A stretch of 64,000 nucleotides of DNA from G963663315 sp965116335. Its GTDB lineage: Bacteria > Pseudomonadota > Gammaproteobacteria > Arenicellales > Poriferihabitantaceae. Under the pieces are notes generated by a model. That model did not search any database. It was not told where the DNA came from and saw nothing but the letters and a program-made list of their open reading frames with translations. Position numbers and translations under genes: made by a program. Numbering within the stretch: the stretch's first letter is position 1; each line of letters opens with the position of its first letter. Shown piece after piece: positions 42,397 to 51,279 of this stretch. Location: the NCBI GenBank assembly GCA_965116335.1, contig OZ220677.1:2418001-2482000 (forward strand). The letters run 5' to 3'.

Positions 42397-45039
42397 CTAC
42401 CCGAGGTATTTTTGCAGTCGGCCTTGCAGGCATTCGCGTTGTTTCCGGGAGTTTACCGGGTTGCCGTCCCGGTCTGTGATAAAGAACGTGTCTTCCGCTT
42501 TTTCCCCTACGGTCGAAACCTTTGCGGAGACCAGGCGAACCTTGCACTCGAGCAGAGCTACGGAAACATGGTAGAGCAATCCCGGACGATCCTGGGAGAC
42601 AATCTCCATGATCGTATAACCCAGGTCGGCAGGGTCGTTGAAGTGGACTGAGGTTGGCACCTTGAATTGTCGCACGGCACGGGGTACGGTGCGCCGTATC
42701 GGTACGTAATCTCCTGTGCAGGACAGTAATTGACGAATTTCGTTAATCTGGCCGCTTCGGGAATGAGCGCTTTGGATTTTCTCGTCCAGCGTATCGGTGA
42801 CGAAAGCCAGGATGCCGAGGCCAGAGCGGGTCTGGTGGATTCTGGCATCGAGAATACTCAGCCCCAGCCTGTCGATTGCAGCGGTGCTGCGGGACAGCAG
42901 ATCATCCGCATCGGGAGTGACTACCAGAATTTGCTGGGCATTGATTTCGGGTCGTTGGCGGATTGCGGCCAAAGGCAGGTCAAGCAGGTTCGCATTGCAA
43001 ATCTGCCGGGCATGCCAGGCGCAGGTTTCGGGGCCGTTGCGAAGGAAGTATTCCTGATCCATCTGTTCCCAGAGTTGGTGTAGCCTGGTTTCACAGACGG
43101 ATCCGGTTAGCAGTTTCCGGATCGCCTGTTTACGGTCATTGACGCGCCGGGTAATGGCTTGCGGACCACTGATGCCGGAGCGCAGTCGGCGTGAGGTTGC
43201 GGTGTACAGGTTACTCAACAGTCGTCCTTTCCATTCACTCCATACGGTAGGGCTGGTGCCGCGCATATCTGCCACGGTCAGCAGGTATAAATTGTCCAGA
43301 TGTTCCTGATCGCCCACCCGCTCGGCAAACCGGTCAATGACATGCTGGTCGGAAGTATCTTCCTTTTGCGCTGTCCAGGACATGATCAAATGGTTCCTGA
43401 CCAGCCAGGCGACAAATCTGCTGTCGTATTCCGACAGCTGTAATTGACGGCATAGCTTGAGGGCGATTTCCTCGCCGACTACCGAGTGGTCGCGGCCACT
43501 GCCTTTGCCGATGTCATGGCATAGCGCGGCCAGATACAGCCGCTCACGCCGACTCATTTTACTGATTATGGCTCGCAAAACCGGGAACTCACTCTGGTAT
43601 TTGTCCAACATCAGTTTGCGTAGATTGCCGACTACAAAAAGTGAATGGGCATCCACCGTAAAGACGTGAAACAGGTCATGTTGCATTTGTCCGACAATGC
43701 TGCCGAATTCGGGGAAAAATCGGCCCAGTACTCCATAAGCGTTCATGCGCTGCAGGGCATGGGTGAGGCCCTGTTGAAATTTGAACATGTCCAGAAAGGT
43801 GGAGCGGTTTTTGGGGTCTTTCCTGAATTCGTTGTCGATTCTGTGCAGGTTACTGCGTACCTGCCTGATTGTGCTTGCGCGAACGCCAATCAGGTCGGCG
43901 CGTCTTTGCATCAGGTGGAACAGTTCCAGCAGTGCGCCTGGCCGGGTTTCAAACAAATCGGCGCGGGCTGTCTCCAGATAACCGCCGATCGCGTTGAACC
44001 GATCATTGATTTTGCGTAATCCGGGCTTGCCGGGGCTTAAAATTGCTTCCTGGAAGTGTTGCAGGGAAATCTCGTTGAGTAACTGTACTTCCTTGGCGGT
44101 GCGATAGTAGCGTTTCATCATGCTCTCGACCGCGAGATGACCGCCCTGTTGTTTGAATCCCAGTTGTTTCGCCAGTTCTCTCTGGTAGTCGAACAGGAAA
44201 CGGTTTTCGCACCGGCCAGCCAGCAAGTGCAGGCCGTTACGCAGTCTCCACAGGAAGTCCCGACACCTGATCAGCCCTCGATATTCCTGTTCTGTCAGAA
44301 ATTCATGCTCGACCAACTCGGCAAAGTCGCTGGTTCCGAAATACCGGTTCGCAACCCAGCTGATCATGTGCAAATCCCGTAGTCCGCCCGGACTTTCCTT
44401 GATATTGGGTTCCAGGTTGTAGGCAGTGCCGCCGAAATGAAGATGGCGGGCCTGTTGCTCTTCCAGCTTGGCCTTGACGTATTTCCTCGCTGGCCAGATA
44501 TTGCCCCGTCTCAATCTGGTTTGCAGGGTTTCAAAGCAGGCCGGGTCGCCGCAGATCAACCGGGTTTCCATCAGGTTGGTCATGATGGTCAGGTTGCGGG
44601 AGGCCATCTGTATCGAATCTTTCAGGGCGTTCACGCTATGGCCTGCTTTAAGCCCCATGTCCCAGCAAAACCGGACAAAGGCTTCGATGGTCTCCAGCTG
44701 TGATTGATCCGTGCGTTCGGGCAGCAGGATCAGCAGGTCGATATCCGATTCGAGGTTGAGTTGCGCCCGGCCATAGCCGCCGGTCGCGATCAGGCAAGGC
44801 GCTCTTTCGGTATCCGGGAAAAAGCGCCGCCATGCCCGGATCAGTAGCTGGTCAATCAACCAGCTGAATTGATTGGTCAGGGTGGCGGCATGCCCGGTTT
44901 CGAGATGATATTGTGAGAGAACGTTCCTGCCGTGCTCCAGCGCGCTCTGAAAAACCTGGATAGCGTCTGCCGTATGCGGGCAGGCATCACGGAATTGATT
45001 CGCGTCAAACAGTTCGGCGCGGGCCAGCCGACGGGTCAT
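42397..45039 (-). CDS. glnD: PII uridylyltransferase/uridylyl-removing enzyme
   Basis: GlnD senses glutamine and adds or removes UMP on PII. At 880 residues it has the full length. The nucleotidyltransferase motif is GGYGRAQLNLESDIDLLILL near residue 90. The linker includes GGLRDLHMISW. The HD domain has LAALCHDIGKGSGRDHSVVG near residue 495. Two C-terminal ACT domains are seen, the last with VSQDRPGLLYHVSVALLECK. The ATG at 45039 overlaps the map stop by four bases. Confidence 0.96.
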   Translation of the reverse strand: MTRRLARAELFDANQFRDACPHTADAIQVFQSALEHGRNVLSQYHLETGHAATLTNQFSWLIDQLLIRAWRRFFPDTERAPCLIATGGYGRAQLNLESDIDLLILLPERTDQSQLETIEAFVRFCWDMGLKAGHSVNALKDSIQMASRNLTIMTNLMETRLICGDPACFETLQTRLRRGNIWPARKYVKAKLEEQQARHLHFGGTAYNLEPNIKESPGGLRDLHMISWVANRYFGTSDFAELVEHEFLTEQEYRGLIRCRDFLWRLRNGLHLLAGRCENRFLFDYQRELAKQLGFKQQGGHLAVESMMKRYYRTAKEVQLLNEISLQHFQEAILSPGKPGLRKINDRFNAIGGYLETARADLFETRPGALLELFHLMQRRADLIGVRASTIRQVRSNLHRIDNEFRKDPKNRSTFLDMFKFQQGLTHALQRMNAYGVLGRFFPEFGSIVGQMQHDLFHVFTVDAHSLFVVGNLRKLMLDKYQSEFPVLRAIISKMSRRERLYLAALCHDIGKGSGRDHSVVGEEIALKLCRQLQLSEYDSRFVAWLVRNHLIMSWTAQKEDTSDQHVIDRFAERVGDQEHLDNLYLLTVADMRGTSPTVWSEWKGRLLSNLYTATSRRLRSGISGPQAITRRVNDRKQAIRKLLTGSVCETRLHQLWEQMDQEYFLRNGPETCAWHARQICNANLLDLPLAAIRQRPEINAQQILVVTPDADDLLSRSTAAIDRLGLSILDARIHQTRSGLGILAFVTDTLDEKIQSAHSRSGQINEIRQLLSCTGDYVPIRRTVPRAVRQFKVPTSVHFNDPADLGYTIMEIVSQDRPGLLYHVSVALLECKVRLVSAKVSTVGEKAEDTFFITDRDGNPVNSRKQRECLQGRLQKYLG

Positions 45040-45788
45040 GACCGGGTCAGGATTTCATGGCCGCTGTCGGTCACCAGGATGGTGTGTTCCCACTGTGCGG
45101 ACAGACTTCGGTCCCGAGTCTCCACCGTCCACTTGTCTCTCAACAACCGGGTTTCCTTCCTGCCGGCATTGATCATCGGCTCTATTGTAAAGGTCATGCC
45201 GGGTCGAATCTCCATCCCGGTTCCCGGTATACCGTAATGCAGAACCTGGGGGTCTTCATGGAAGCGACGGCCAATGCCATGACCACAGTATTCCCTGACT
45301 ACCGAAAAGCCGTTGCTTTCGGCATGTTGCTGAATGACATGTCCGATGTCGCCCAGGCGCGTGCCGGGCTTGACCCGATCGATTCCCTTGTCCATGCACT
45401 GCCGGGCAATGTCACATATTCGCCGGGCCCTGATCGAAGGCTCGCCGACCTGATACATACGGCTGGTGTCGCCATGAAAACCATCCTTGATCACGGTCAC
45501 ATCAATATTGATAATGTCGCCGTTTTTCAATTTCTTGCTGGAAGGGATGCCGTGACAGACCACATGATTGACCGAAGTGCAGATTGATTTCGGGAAGCCG
45601 CGGTAATTGAGCGGAGCGGGGATCGAGTCGAGATCGTTGACGATATATTCGTGGCACAGTGTATTCAACTGGTCGGTCGTAACGCCAGCCTTGACTTCTG
45701 GCCCGATCATATCCAGAACGCGGGCAGCCAGCTTGCCAGCGACCCTCATTTTCTCAATTTCTTCTGCTGTTTTTATGGTAACGGTCAT
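45036..45788 (-). CDS. map: Methionine aminopeptidase, type I
   Basis: This enzyme removes the initiator methionine. It has 250 residues. Metal ligands are seen in INIDVTVIKDGFHGDTSRMY (two Asp), YCGHGIGRRFHEDPQVLHYG (His), TFTIEPMINAG (Glu) and LSAQWEHTILVT (Glu). The N-terminal His-containing SVNHVVCHGIPS loop lies between. Upstream and divergent is rpsB, the usual gammaproteobacterial arrangement. Confidence 0.96.
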   Translation of the reverse strand: MTVTIKTAEEIEKMRVAGKLAARVLDMIGPEVKAGVTTDQLNTLCHEYIVNDLDSIPAPLNYRGFPKSICTSVNHVVCHGIPSSKKLKNGDIINIDVTVIKDGFHGDTSRMYQVGEPSIRARRICDIARQCMDKGIDRVKPGTRLGDIGHVIQQHAESNGFSVVREYCGHGIGRRFHEDPQVLHYGIPGTGMEIRPGMTFTIEPMINAGRKETRLLRDKWTVETRDRSLSAQWEHTILVTDSGHEILTRS

Positions 45789-46024
45789 GATTCAGGTAAG
45801 TTTACGATGTTTTATATGAATATGCTCCCAAATTACACTTCATTCTTCAACTGTTATTAGTTTACAATACGCGCCTCAAACTTGAAGTCGGTACTTGACA
45901 GCGTGCCGGTAAAATTCGCACACGGCGATTATGTTCCTCCGGGTGCCGGTAATACATTTTGTGTTGTGCCGGTTGGGGAACAGTACCCGTGGAGGCTTAA
46001 CCCACTACAATCAACAGGTTCCTT
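45789..46024. other. Divergent map/rpsB regulatory region
   Basis: This 236-base spacer holds the rpsB leader, in which TTGACA at about 45895 and TAAAAT at about 45913 are too close to form one promoter. A short direct repeat GTGCCGGT occurs three times (about 45904, 45943, 45967), which may belong to an S2-responsive leader. No confident promoter or hairpin was assigned. Confidence 0.3.
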
Positions 46025-46984
46025 ATGACTGACATTACCATGCGCCAGCTGCTCAAGGCGGGCGTGCACTTCGGGCACCAGACCCGCTACTGGTCCCCGG
46101 CTATGGCGCCCTATCTTTTCGGCGACCGTAAGAAAATCCATATCATCAATCTGGAAAAGACATTACCCATGCTCAGGGAGGCTATGAACTATCTGGGTGC
46201 CATGGCTGCCCAGAACAACAAGATCCTGTTTGTGGGTACTAAACCCCAGGCTTCGAAATGGGTGCGGGAGCAGGCTATACGGTGTGGCTCGCCTTATGTT
46301 GATCATCGTTGGCTGGGCGGGATGCTGACCAATTATAAAACGGTTAAAAATTCAATTGCGCGGTTAAAAGAGCTGGAAGAACGCATCCATTCCGGAGAGA
46401 TGGCCAGACTGAGTAAAAAGGAGGGCCTGTCTTTGACCCGCGAATGCGAGAAGCTGGACAAGACGTTATCCGGTATCAAGAATATGGACGGACTGCCGGA
46501 TGTCCTGTTCGTGATTGACGTGGAGCATGAATATATTGCGGTCTCGGAAGCCAATAAACTGGGTATCCCGGTGGTTGCGGTGGTTGATTCGAACGGTTCA
46601 CCGGCTGGTGTGGATTACATCATTCCCGGCAATGATGACTCCTCACGGGCGATTCAGCTGTATCTGACCGCTGCCGCAGATGCCATCGAAGAGTCACGGA
46701 TGGCCAGGGCTACGGTTGTCCCGGGTGACGATGAGTATGTTGAAGTCAATGAGGAGGGTGAGATTATCCATGCTGCGGATGGGGGGATGCACAAGAGTCC
46801 GGTTGTGACCGAGCGCACGGTTGGTGACGACCCCGGAGCAGAGAAACCGGCGGATACGGCATCGCCCGATAAAGACAGGAAGGTAGTGAAGAAAAAGGTA
46901 GTGAAGAAGAAAGTGGTGAAGAAAAAGGTGGCGAAAAAGAAAGCCGAATCAGGTGAAGCGGCCGATACCGGAGAGGAAACATAA
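46025..46984 (+). CDS. rpsB: 30S ribosomal protein S2 with Lys-rich C-terminal extension
   Basis: Residues 1-240 are a standard S2: TMRQLLKAGVHFGHQTRYWS at the start, then RWLGGMLTNYKTVKNSIARL and IPVVAVVDSNGSPAGVDYII. The protein runs to 319 residues, about 75 longer than E. coli S2. The extension has an acidic part (DDEYVEVNEEGEII) followed by KKKVVKKKVVKKKV repeats and an acidic end. The start codon ATG at 46025 is preceded by an ACAGG-like site. First gene of rpsB-tsf-frr. Confidence 0.95.
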   Translation: MTDITMRQLLKAGVHFGHQTRYWSPAMAPYLFGDRKKIHIINLEKTLPMLREAMNYLGAMAAQNNKILFVGTKPQASKWVREQAIRCGSPYVDHRWLGGMLTNYKTVKNSIARLKELEERIHSGEMARLSKKEGLSLTRECEKLDKTLSGIKNMDGLPDVLFVIDVEHEYIAVSEANKLGIPVVAVVDSNGSPAGVDYIIPGNDDSSRAIQLYLTAAADAIEESRMARATVVPGDDEYVEVNEEGEIIHAADGGMHKSPVVTERTVGDDPGAEKPADTASPDKDRKVVKKKVVKKKVVKKKVAKKKAESGEAADTGEET

Positions 46985-47878
46985 ATGGCGATCTCAGCGG
47001 CGATGATAAAAGAGCTTCGCGCCAGAACCGGCGCGGGGATGATGGATTGTAAAAAAGCGTTGGCACAGTCAGACGGAGACATCGATCTTGCGATTGAGTC
47101 GCTACGTAAGGCGGGCGCGGCGACAGCCGAGAAAAAAGCAGGCCGGATAGCGGCGGAAGGGATTATTGTTGCGGCTCATAATGAGCACGCGAGTGTATTG
47201 GTCGAGGTGAATTGTGAGACCGATTTCGTGTCCAGGGATGAGTCCTTCAAAAGTTTTTGCGCTGCGGTGGCCGATGCCATTTTACGCGCCGCGGCGGTTG
47301 ATACCGGGTCGGTCGCTGACCTTCAACTCGCTGGTGGCGAGACAACCGAAAGTGCGCGTCAGGAATTGATCGGCAGAGTGGGTGAGAATGTCAGTGTGCG
47401 GCGGTTTGTGCGATTCGAGGCGCAAGGTGGTTTGATTAGCCGGTATCTTCACGGCAGCCGGATTGGTGTGCTGGTCAAGCTGAGCGGTGGGGATGATGAG
47501 TTGGGCCGGGATATCGCGATGCACATTGCCGCCAGCAGGCCGCTTTGTATCTCGGAAGATGAAATGGACGGTGCCGTACTTGAGAAGGAGCGAGAGATAT
47601 TTTCCGCTCAGGCCGCCGCAAGCGGCAAGCCTGCCGACATTATCGACAAAATGGTGGCCGGGCGTATCCGTAAATTTCTCAAGGAAAACACATTGTTGGG
47701 GCAGCCCTTTGTCAAGAATACGGAGCAGACAGTAGAGCAGCTATTGGCTGCGGCTGGTGCTTCAGTGGTACAGATGACGCGCCTTGAGGTGGGGGAAGGG
47801 CTGGAAAAACGAAACGAGGATTTTGCCGCCGAGGTCATGGCTCAGGTCAGTCAGGAGACTCAAGGTCTGAATGATTGA
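46985..47878 (+). CDS. tsf: Translation elongation factor Ts
   Basis: EF-Ts recycles EF-Tu-GDP. It has 297 residues, as usual. The N-terminal UBA-like domain reads MIKELRARTGAGMMDCKKAL, and the core EF-Tu contact segment is VEVNCETDFVSRDESFKSF. The dimerisation region includes VGENVSVRRFVRFE. The start is immediately after the rpsB stop. The 3' end overlaps frr by 8 bases. Confidence 0.97.
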   Translation: MAISAAMIKELRARTGAGMMDCKKALAQSDGDIDLAIESLRKAGAATAEKKAGRIAAEGIIVAAHNEHASVLVEVNCETDFVSRDESFKSFCAAVADAILRAAAVDTGSVADLQLAGGETTESARQELIGRVGENVSVRRFVRFEAQGGLISRYLHGSRIGVLVKLSGGDDELGRDIAMHIAASRPLCISEDEMDGAVLEKEREIFSAQAAASGKPADIIDKMVAGRIRKFLKENTLLGQPFVKNTEQTVEQLLAAAGASVVQMTRLEVGEGLEKRNEDFAAEVMAQVSQETQGLND

Positions 47879-48428
47879 GGAAATACAACGCGATGCCAGT
47901 TCGCGCATGCAGAAAACGGTTGATTCAACCCGTAGCGATATGGCGAAGATCAGGACCGGGCGGGCAACGGTCTCGCTGCTGGACCACCTAACGGTTGAAT
48001 ACTACGGTACCCAGACGCCGGTCAATCAGGTGGCTACGGTATCCGTGTCAGACGCGCGGACGCTGGTGGTGCAGCCCTGGGAGAAGAACATGATTTCCGT
48101 CATAGAAAAAGCTATCCTTGAATCCGACCTGGGATTGAACCCGGTGACTGCGGGAGAGATCATGAGGATTCCCTTGCCAGCGATGACCGAGGAGCGTCGG
48201 GTCGGGCTTGTTAAAGTGGTCAGGCAAGTCGGTGAGAATGGAAAAATCGCGATACGCAATATCCGCCGGGACGCGATTGCGATGGTACGCGATTTGCAAA
48301 AAGAAAAGGAGATTACTCAGGATGAAGAGAAAGTAGCCGAGTCTGTAATGCAGGACCTGACTGACAAATTTATTCGCATGGTCGAGCAAGTGGTTGCCGA
48401 GAAGGAAAAAGAGGTCATGGAAGTCTGA
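47871..48428 (+). CDS. frr: Ribosome recycling factor
   Basis: RRF releases ribosomes after termination, with EF-G. It has 185 residues. Family segments are MQKTVDSTRSDMAKIRTGRA (helix 1), SLLDHLTVEYYGTQTPVNQV, and RIPLPAMTEERRVGLVKVVR, then the second helical hairpin. The gene follows tsf directly by an 8-base overlap, whereas pyrH normally stands between tsf and frr. Confidence 0.97.
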   Translation: MIEEIQRDASSRMQKTVDSTRSDMAKIRTGRATVSLLDHLTVEYYGTQTPVNQVATVSVSDARTLVVQPWEKNMISVIEKAILESDLGLNPVTAGEIMRIPLPAMTEERRVGLVKVVRQVGENGKIAIRNIRRDAIAMVRDLQKEKEITQDEEKVAESVMQDLTDKFIRMVEQVVAEKEKEVMEV

Positions 48429-48447
48429 TATTGAATCACTGGTTCCA

Positions 48448-49194
48448 ATGAATTTTCCTCATAGTTCTGGCAAGGTTCCCCGGCATATTGCCATTATTAT
48501 GGATGGTAATGGACGATGGGCAAGGAGTCACGGGCTTTCCAGGGCGCAAGGCCACAGAAAAGGGGTGGAGGCGATACGGGAAATGATTCCGGTCTGCGGT
48601 AAACGGGGCATCCCTTATCTGACCCTGTTCGCGTTCAGCAGTGAAAACTGGAGAAGGCCGGGAGTTGAAGTCAAGCTCCTGGTTGAGTTGCTGACTCAAT
48701 CCCTGGAAGACGAGATCTGCCTGCTACAGGACAATCAGGTGCGGTTGCGTGTGATCGGTGACATCAGCCGTTTCCCGGACCGGCTGCAAAAAGCGGCCAC
48801 CACCGCGAATGAGGTGACTCGCAACAACGAGGCGTTGAATCTGACCGTGGCAATCAACTACGGCGGGCAATGGGATTTGCAACAGGCCTTTCAATCCATT
48901 GCGTGTCTGGTTGAGAAGGGGGAGTTATCTTCGGATTTGATTACTCCACAACTGATTGAATCCCGGTTGTGCACCGGTAGCCTGCCGGAACCCGATTTAT
49001 TTATTCGTACTGGCGGGGAGAGGCGAATCAGCAATTTTCTGCTGTGGCAGCTGGCATATACCGAGCTTTACTTTACCGACACTTTCTGGCCGGAGTTCGA
49101 TGAGAAATGCTTCGATCAGGCGTTGCAATGGTTTGCTTCCAGACAGCGCAGGTTTGGTCGGGTCGGGTCGCAGATTGAGGCTGGCGTGTTCTAA
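48448..49194 (+). CDS. uppS: Undecaprenyl diphosphate synthase (cis-prenyltransferase)
   Basis: UppS extends FPP with IPP to the C55 carrier lipid for peptidoglycan and O-antigen. It has 248 residues from the ATG at 48448. Signature regions are HIAIIMDGNGRWARSHGLSR (Mg-binding Asp and diphosphate site), TLFAFSSENWRRP, and LFIRTGGERRISNFLLWQLA followed by TELYFTDTFWPEF. The frame is open to 48394, but the upstream part overlaps frr and lacks similarity. Confidence 0.96.
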   Translation: MNFPHSSGKVPRHIAIIMDGNGRWARSHGLSRAQGHRKGVEAIREMIPVCGKRGIPYLTLFAFSSENWRRPGVEVKLLVELLTQSLEDEICLLQDNQVRLRVIGDISRFPDRLQKAATTANEVTRNNEALNLTVAINYGGQWDLQQAFQSIACLVEKGELSSDLITPQLIESRLCTGSLPEPDLFIRTGGERRISNFLLWQLAYTELYFTDTFWPEFDEKCFDQALQWFASRQRRFGRVGSQIEAGVF

Positions 49195-49207
49195 TGAGGC
49201 GCAGGAG

Positions 49208-50014
49208 ATGTTGAGGGTTCGTATCGCCACCGGCTTGCTACTGGCACTGGTTGCTGTGCTGGTTACACTTTATCTCACTACCCCCTGGTTCGCGGCTGTG
49301 CTGATGCTGGTTATGCTGATCGGACTGAATGAGTGGGGCCATCTGGTCGCCCACTCCCGGCCCTGGGTTATCGGCACTGCTGTCGGCATGATTGCGGTTG
49401 GCTGGCAATCCCTGTTTTCACCCGGTTTCCTGATCGTGGTATGCGCCGGGCTTTGCGTTTTCTGGATTTGCCAGATTCATCGTCTCCGATATTCTGGTTT
49501 GTCTCGGTCACTGTCCGGACCGTTGGGTATTTGCGCTGGCGCCCTGATTCTTTTTGGTTGCTGGAGTGCCCTGGTTTTCACTCATCAACAACCAGAAACC
49601 GGAGCGCAGGTGACGCTAGGGATTCTGCTGATCGTCTGGTCTGCGGACAGTTTCGCCTATTTTGCCGGGAAACGGTTCGGTCAGAGAAAACTGGCTCCCG
49701 GAATCAGTCCGAACAAGACTGTGGAGGGGCTGCTTGGAGGGGTATCCGGTTCCTGTCTGGTCGCTCTTCTCTATGCGGTCTTCCTGTTTGACCTGTCCTG
49801 GTCCGATTGGCATTTATGGGTCTGGATGCTGGCCGCATTGTGTGGTTGTCTGGTAAGCGTGGTCGGAGACCTGTACCAGAGCCGGTTGAAGAGAATCGCG
49901 GGAGTCAAGGACAGCGGCTCGCTGCTGCCCGGTCATGGCGGTGTGCTGGATCGATTTGACGGACTGGTAGCTGCTGCGCCCGTGTTTGCCGGTATCTGGT
50001 GGTTTGCGCTATGA
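49208..50014 (+). CDS. cdsA: Phosphatidate cytidylyltransferase
   Basis: CdsA makes CDP-diacylglycerol from phosphatidate and CTP in the inner membrane. It has 268 residues and about eight helices. The family signature is KRIAGVKDSGSLLPGHGGVL followed by DRFDGL. The segment FGQRKLAPGISPNKTVEGLL is also conserved. A CAGGAG ribosome site precedes the ATG at 49208. The stop overlaps dxr by ATGA. Confidence 0.95.
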   Translation: MLRVRIATGLLLALVAVLVTLYLTTPWFAAVLMLVMLIGLNEWGHLVAHSRPWVIGTAVGMIAVGWQSLFSPGFLIVVCAGLCVFWICQIHRLRYSGLSRSLSGPLGICAGALILFGCWSALVFTHQQPETGAQVTLGILLIVWSADSFAYFAGKRFGQRKLAPGISPNKTVEGLLGGVSGSCLVALLYAVFLFDLSWSDWHLWVWMLAALCGCLVSVVGDLYQSRLKRIAGVKDSGSLLPGHGGVLDRFDGLVAAAPVFAGIWWFAL

Positions 50015-51204
50015 CGACTACGGTTACTGTGCTGGGTTCGACTGGCTCAATCGGGGTCAATACTCTGGATGTCATATCACGGCATCCGGGCAAGTTCCGG
50101 GTTGCTGGATTGTCCGCTTATCGCAGTGTGGAGAAAATGGTTGAACAGTGCCGTCAGTTTCAGCCAGAGTGGGCCGTGATGGCGGATGCGGATGCAGCCA
50201 GGGAGTTGAGCGCTCGACTGACACAGGCCGGAATCCGTGTCGAAGTCGGCAGCGGCCAGGCTGATGTCTGTGCCCTGGCCGGGGAGTCCGGTGATTTTGT
50301 GGTTTGCGGCATTGTCGGCGCTGCCGGGCTTGAGTCTGCGGTTGCCGCCATCAGGGCCGGTAAGAAAGTGCTGATTGCCAACAAGGAGCCGCTGGTCATG
50401 TTGGGCAGCTATATTGTTCAACTGGCGCAAAAACATGACGCCTGCCTGTTGCCTCTTGATAGCGAACACAACGCTATTTTCCAGTGTCTGCCTCAGCACA
50501 GTCTGGTCAGTCAGGACGGCCGTTCACCGGACAACGGGCATCAGGGTATTGAAAAGCTGTTGTTGACCGGCTCTGGAGGGCCATTCAGAACGCTTCCTCT
50601 CAAAATGCTGCCGAGCGTGACTCCAGAGCAGGCCTGTGCCCACCCTAATTGGAAAATGGGACCGAAAATCTCGGTTGATTCGGCCACCATGATGAACAAG
50701 GGGCTGGAGCTTATTGAGGCTTGTGTGTTGTTTCGTGTCCCACAGAGTAAGGTACAGATCGTCATTCACCCGCAGAGCATCGTCCATTCCATGGTTGAGT
50801 ACATTGATGGTTCCGTTATTGCACAGATGGGTAGCCCGGATATGCGGATCACGATTGCGAATGCCCTGGCGTGGCCCGACCGGATTTCATCCGGGGCCAA
50901 ATCTCTGGATTTCACGGATATGGCGCAATTCGAGTTCGAGCCACCGGACTATGAGCGTTTCCCCGCTCTTCGCCTGGCCCGCTCGGCGGCTGTGGCAGGG
51001 GGTACGATGCCGGCAATCATGAGCTCCGCCAATGAGGTCGCGGTGGATGGCTTCCTGTCACAACGGATTTCCTTTGATAGAATCACGCAAATTGTGGAGA
51101 GCGTGATGGAGCGCATGACGGTCAGCATGGATACGCAGCCCGAGTCCGTGTTTGAGGCGGATTCGCAGGCGCGAGCTATCAGCCGGGAAATGATTGCAAC
51201 TTGA
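50011..51204 (+). CDS. dxr: 1-deoxy-D-xylulose 5-phosphate reductoisomerase
   Basis: DXR rearranges and reduces DXP to MEP in the non-mevalonate isoprenoid pathway. It has 397 residues. The NADPH site is VLGSTGSIGVNTLDVISRHP, the metal-ligand regions are IANKEPLVMLGS and PLDSEHNAIFQCL, the substrate loop is TGSGGPFRTLPL, and DSATMMNKGLELIEACVLF follows. Most homologues read NKES where this has NKEP, a minor oddity. It lies in the same operon as uppS, which uses the resulting isoprenoids. Confidence 0.96.
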   Translation: MTTTVTVLGSTGSIGVNTLDVISRHPGKFRVAGLSAYRSVEKMVEQCRQFQPEWAVMADADAARELSARLTQAGIRVEVGSGQADVCALAGESGDFVVCGIVGAAGLESAVAAIRAGKKVLIANKEPLVMLGSYIVQLAQKHDACLLPLDSEHNAIFQCLPQHSLVSQDGRSPDNGHQGIEKLLLTGSGGPFRTLPLKMLPSVTPEQACAHPNWKMGPKISVDSATMMNKGLELIEACVLFRVPQSKVQIVIHPQSIVHSMVEYIDGSVIAQMGSPDMRITIANALAWPDRISSGAKSLDFTDMAQFEFEPPDYERFPALRLARSAAVAGGTMPAIMSSANEVAVDGFLSQRISFDRITQIVESVMERMTVSMDTQPESVFEADSQARAISREMIAT

Positions 51205-51279
51205 AAGCGTGGATTGCGGCGCCTCATGTTAATATGCGTGGATTTGAGAAATAGTTACCTGGGGTGATTACGTAAGATT

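Noticed and set aside
46654..47082. Minus-strand Phe/Thr-rich ORF opposite rpsB
   Set aside because: It is the complement of the lysine-repeat tail of S2.
48956..49207. N-terminal 84-residue extension of cdsA
   Set aside because: It overlaps uppS in another frame; the ATG at 49208 has a ribosome site and starts the first membrane helix.
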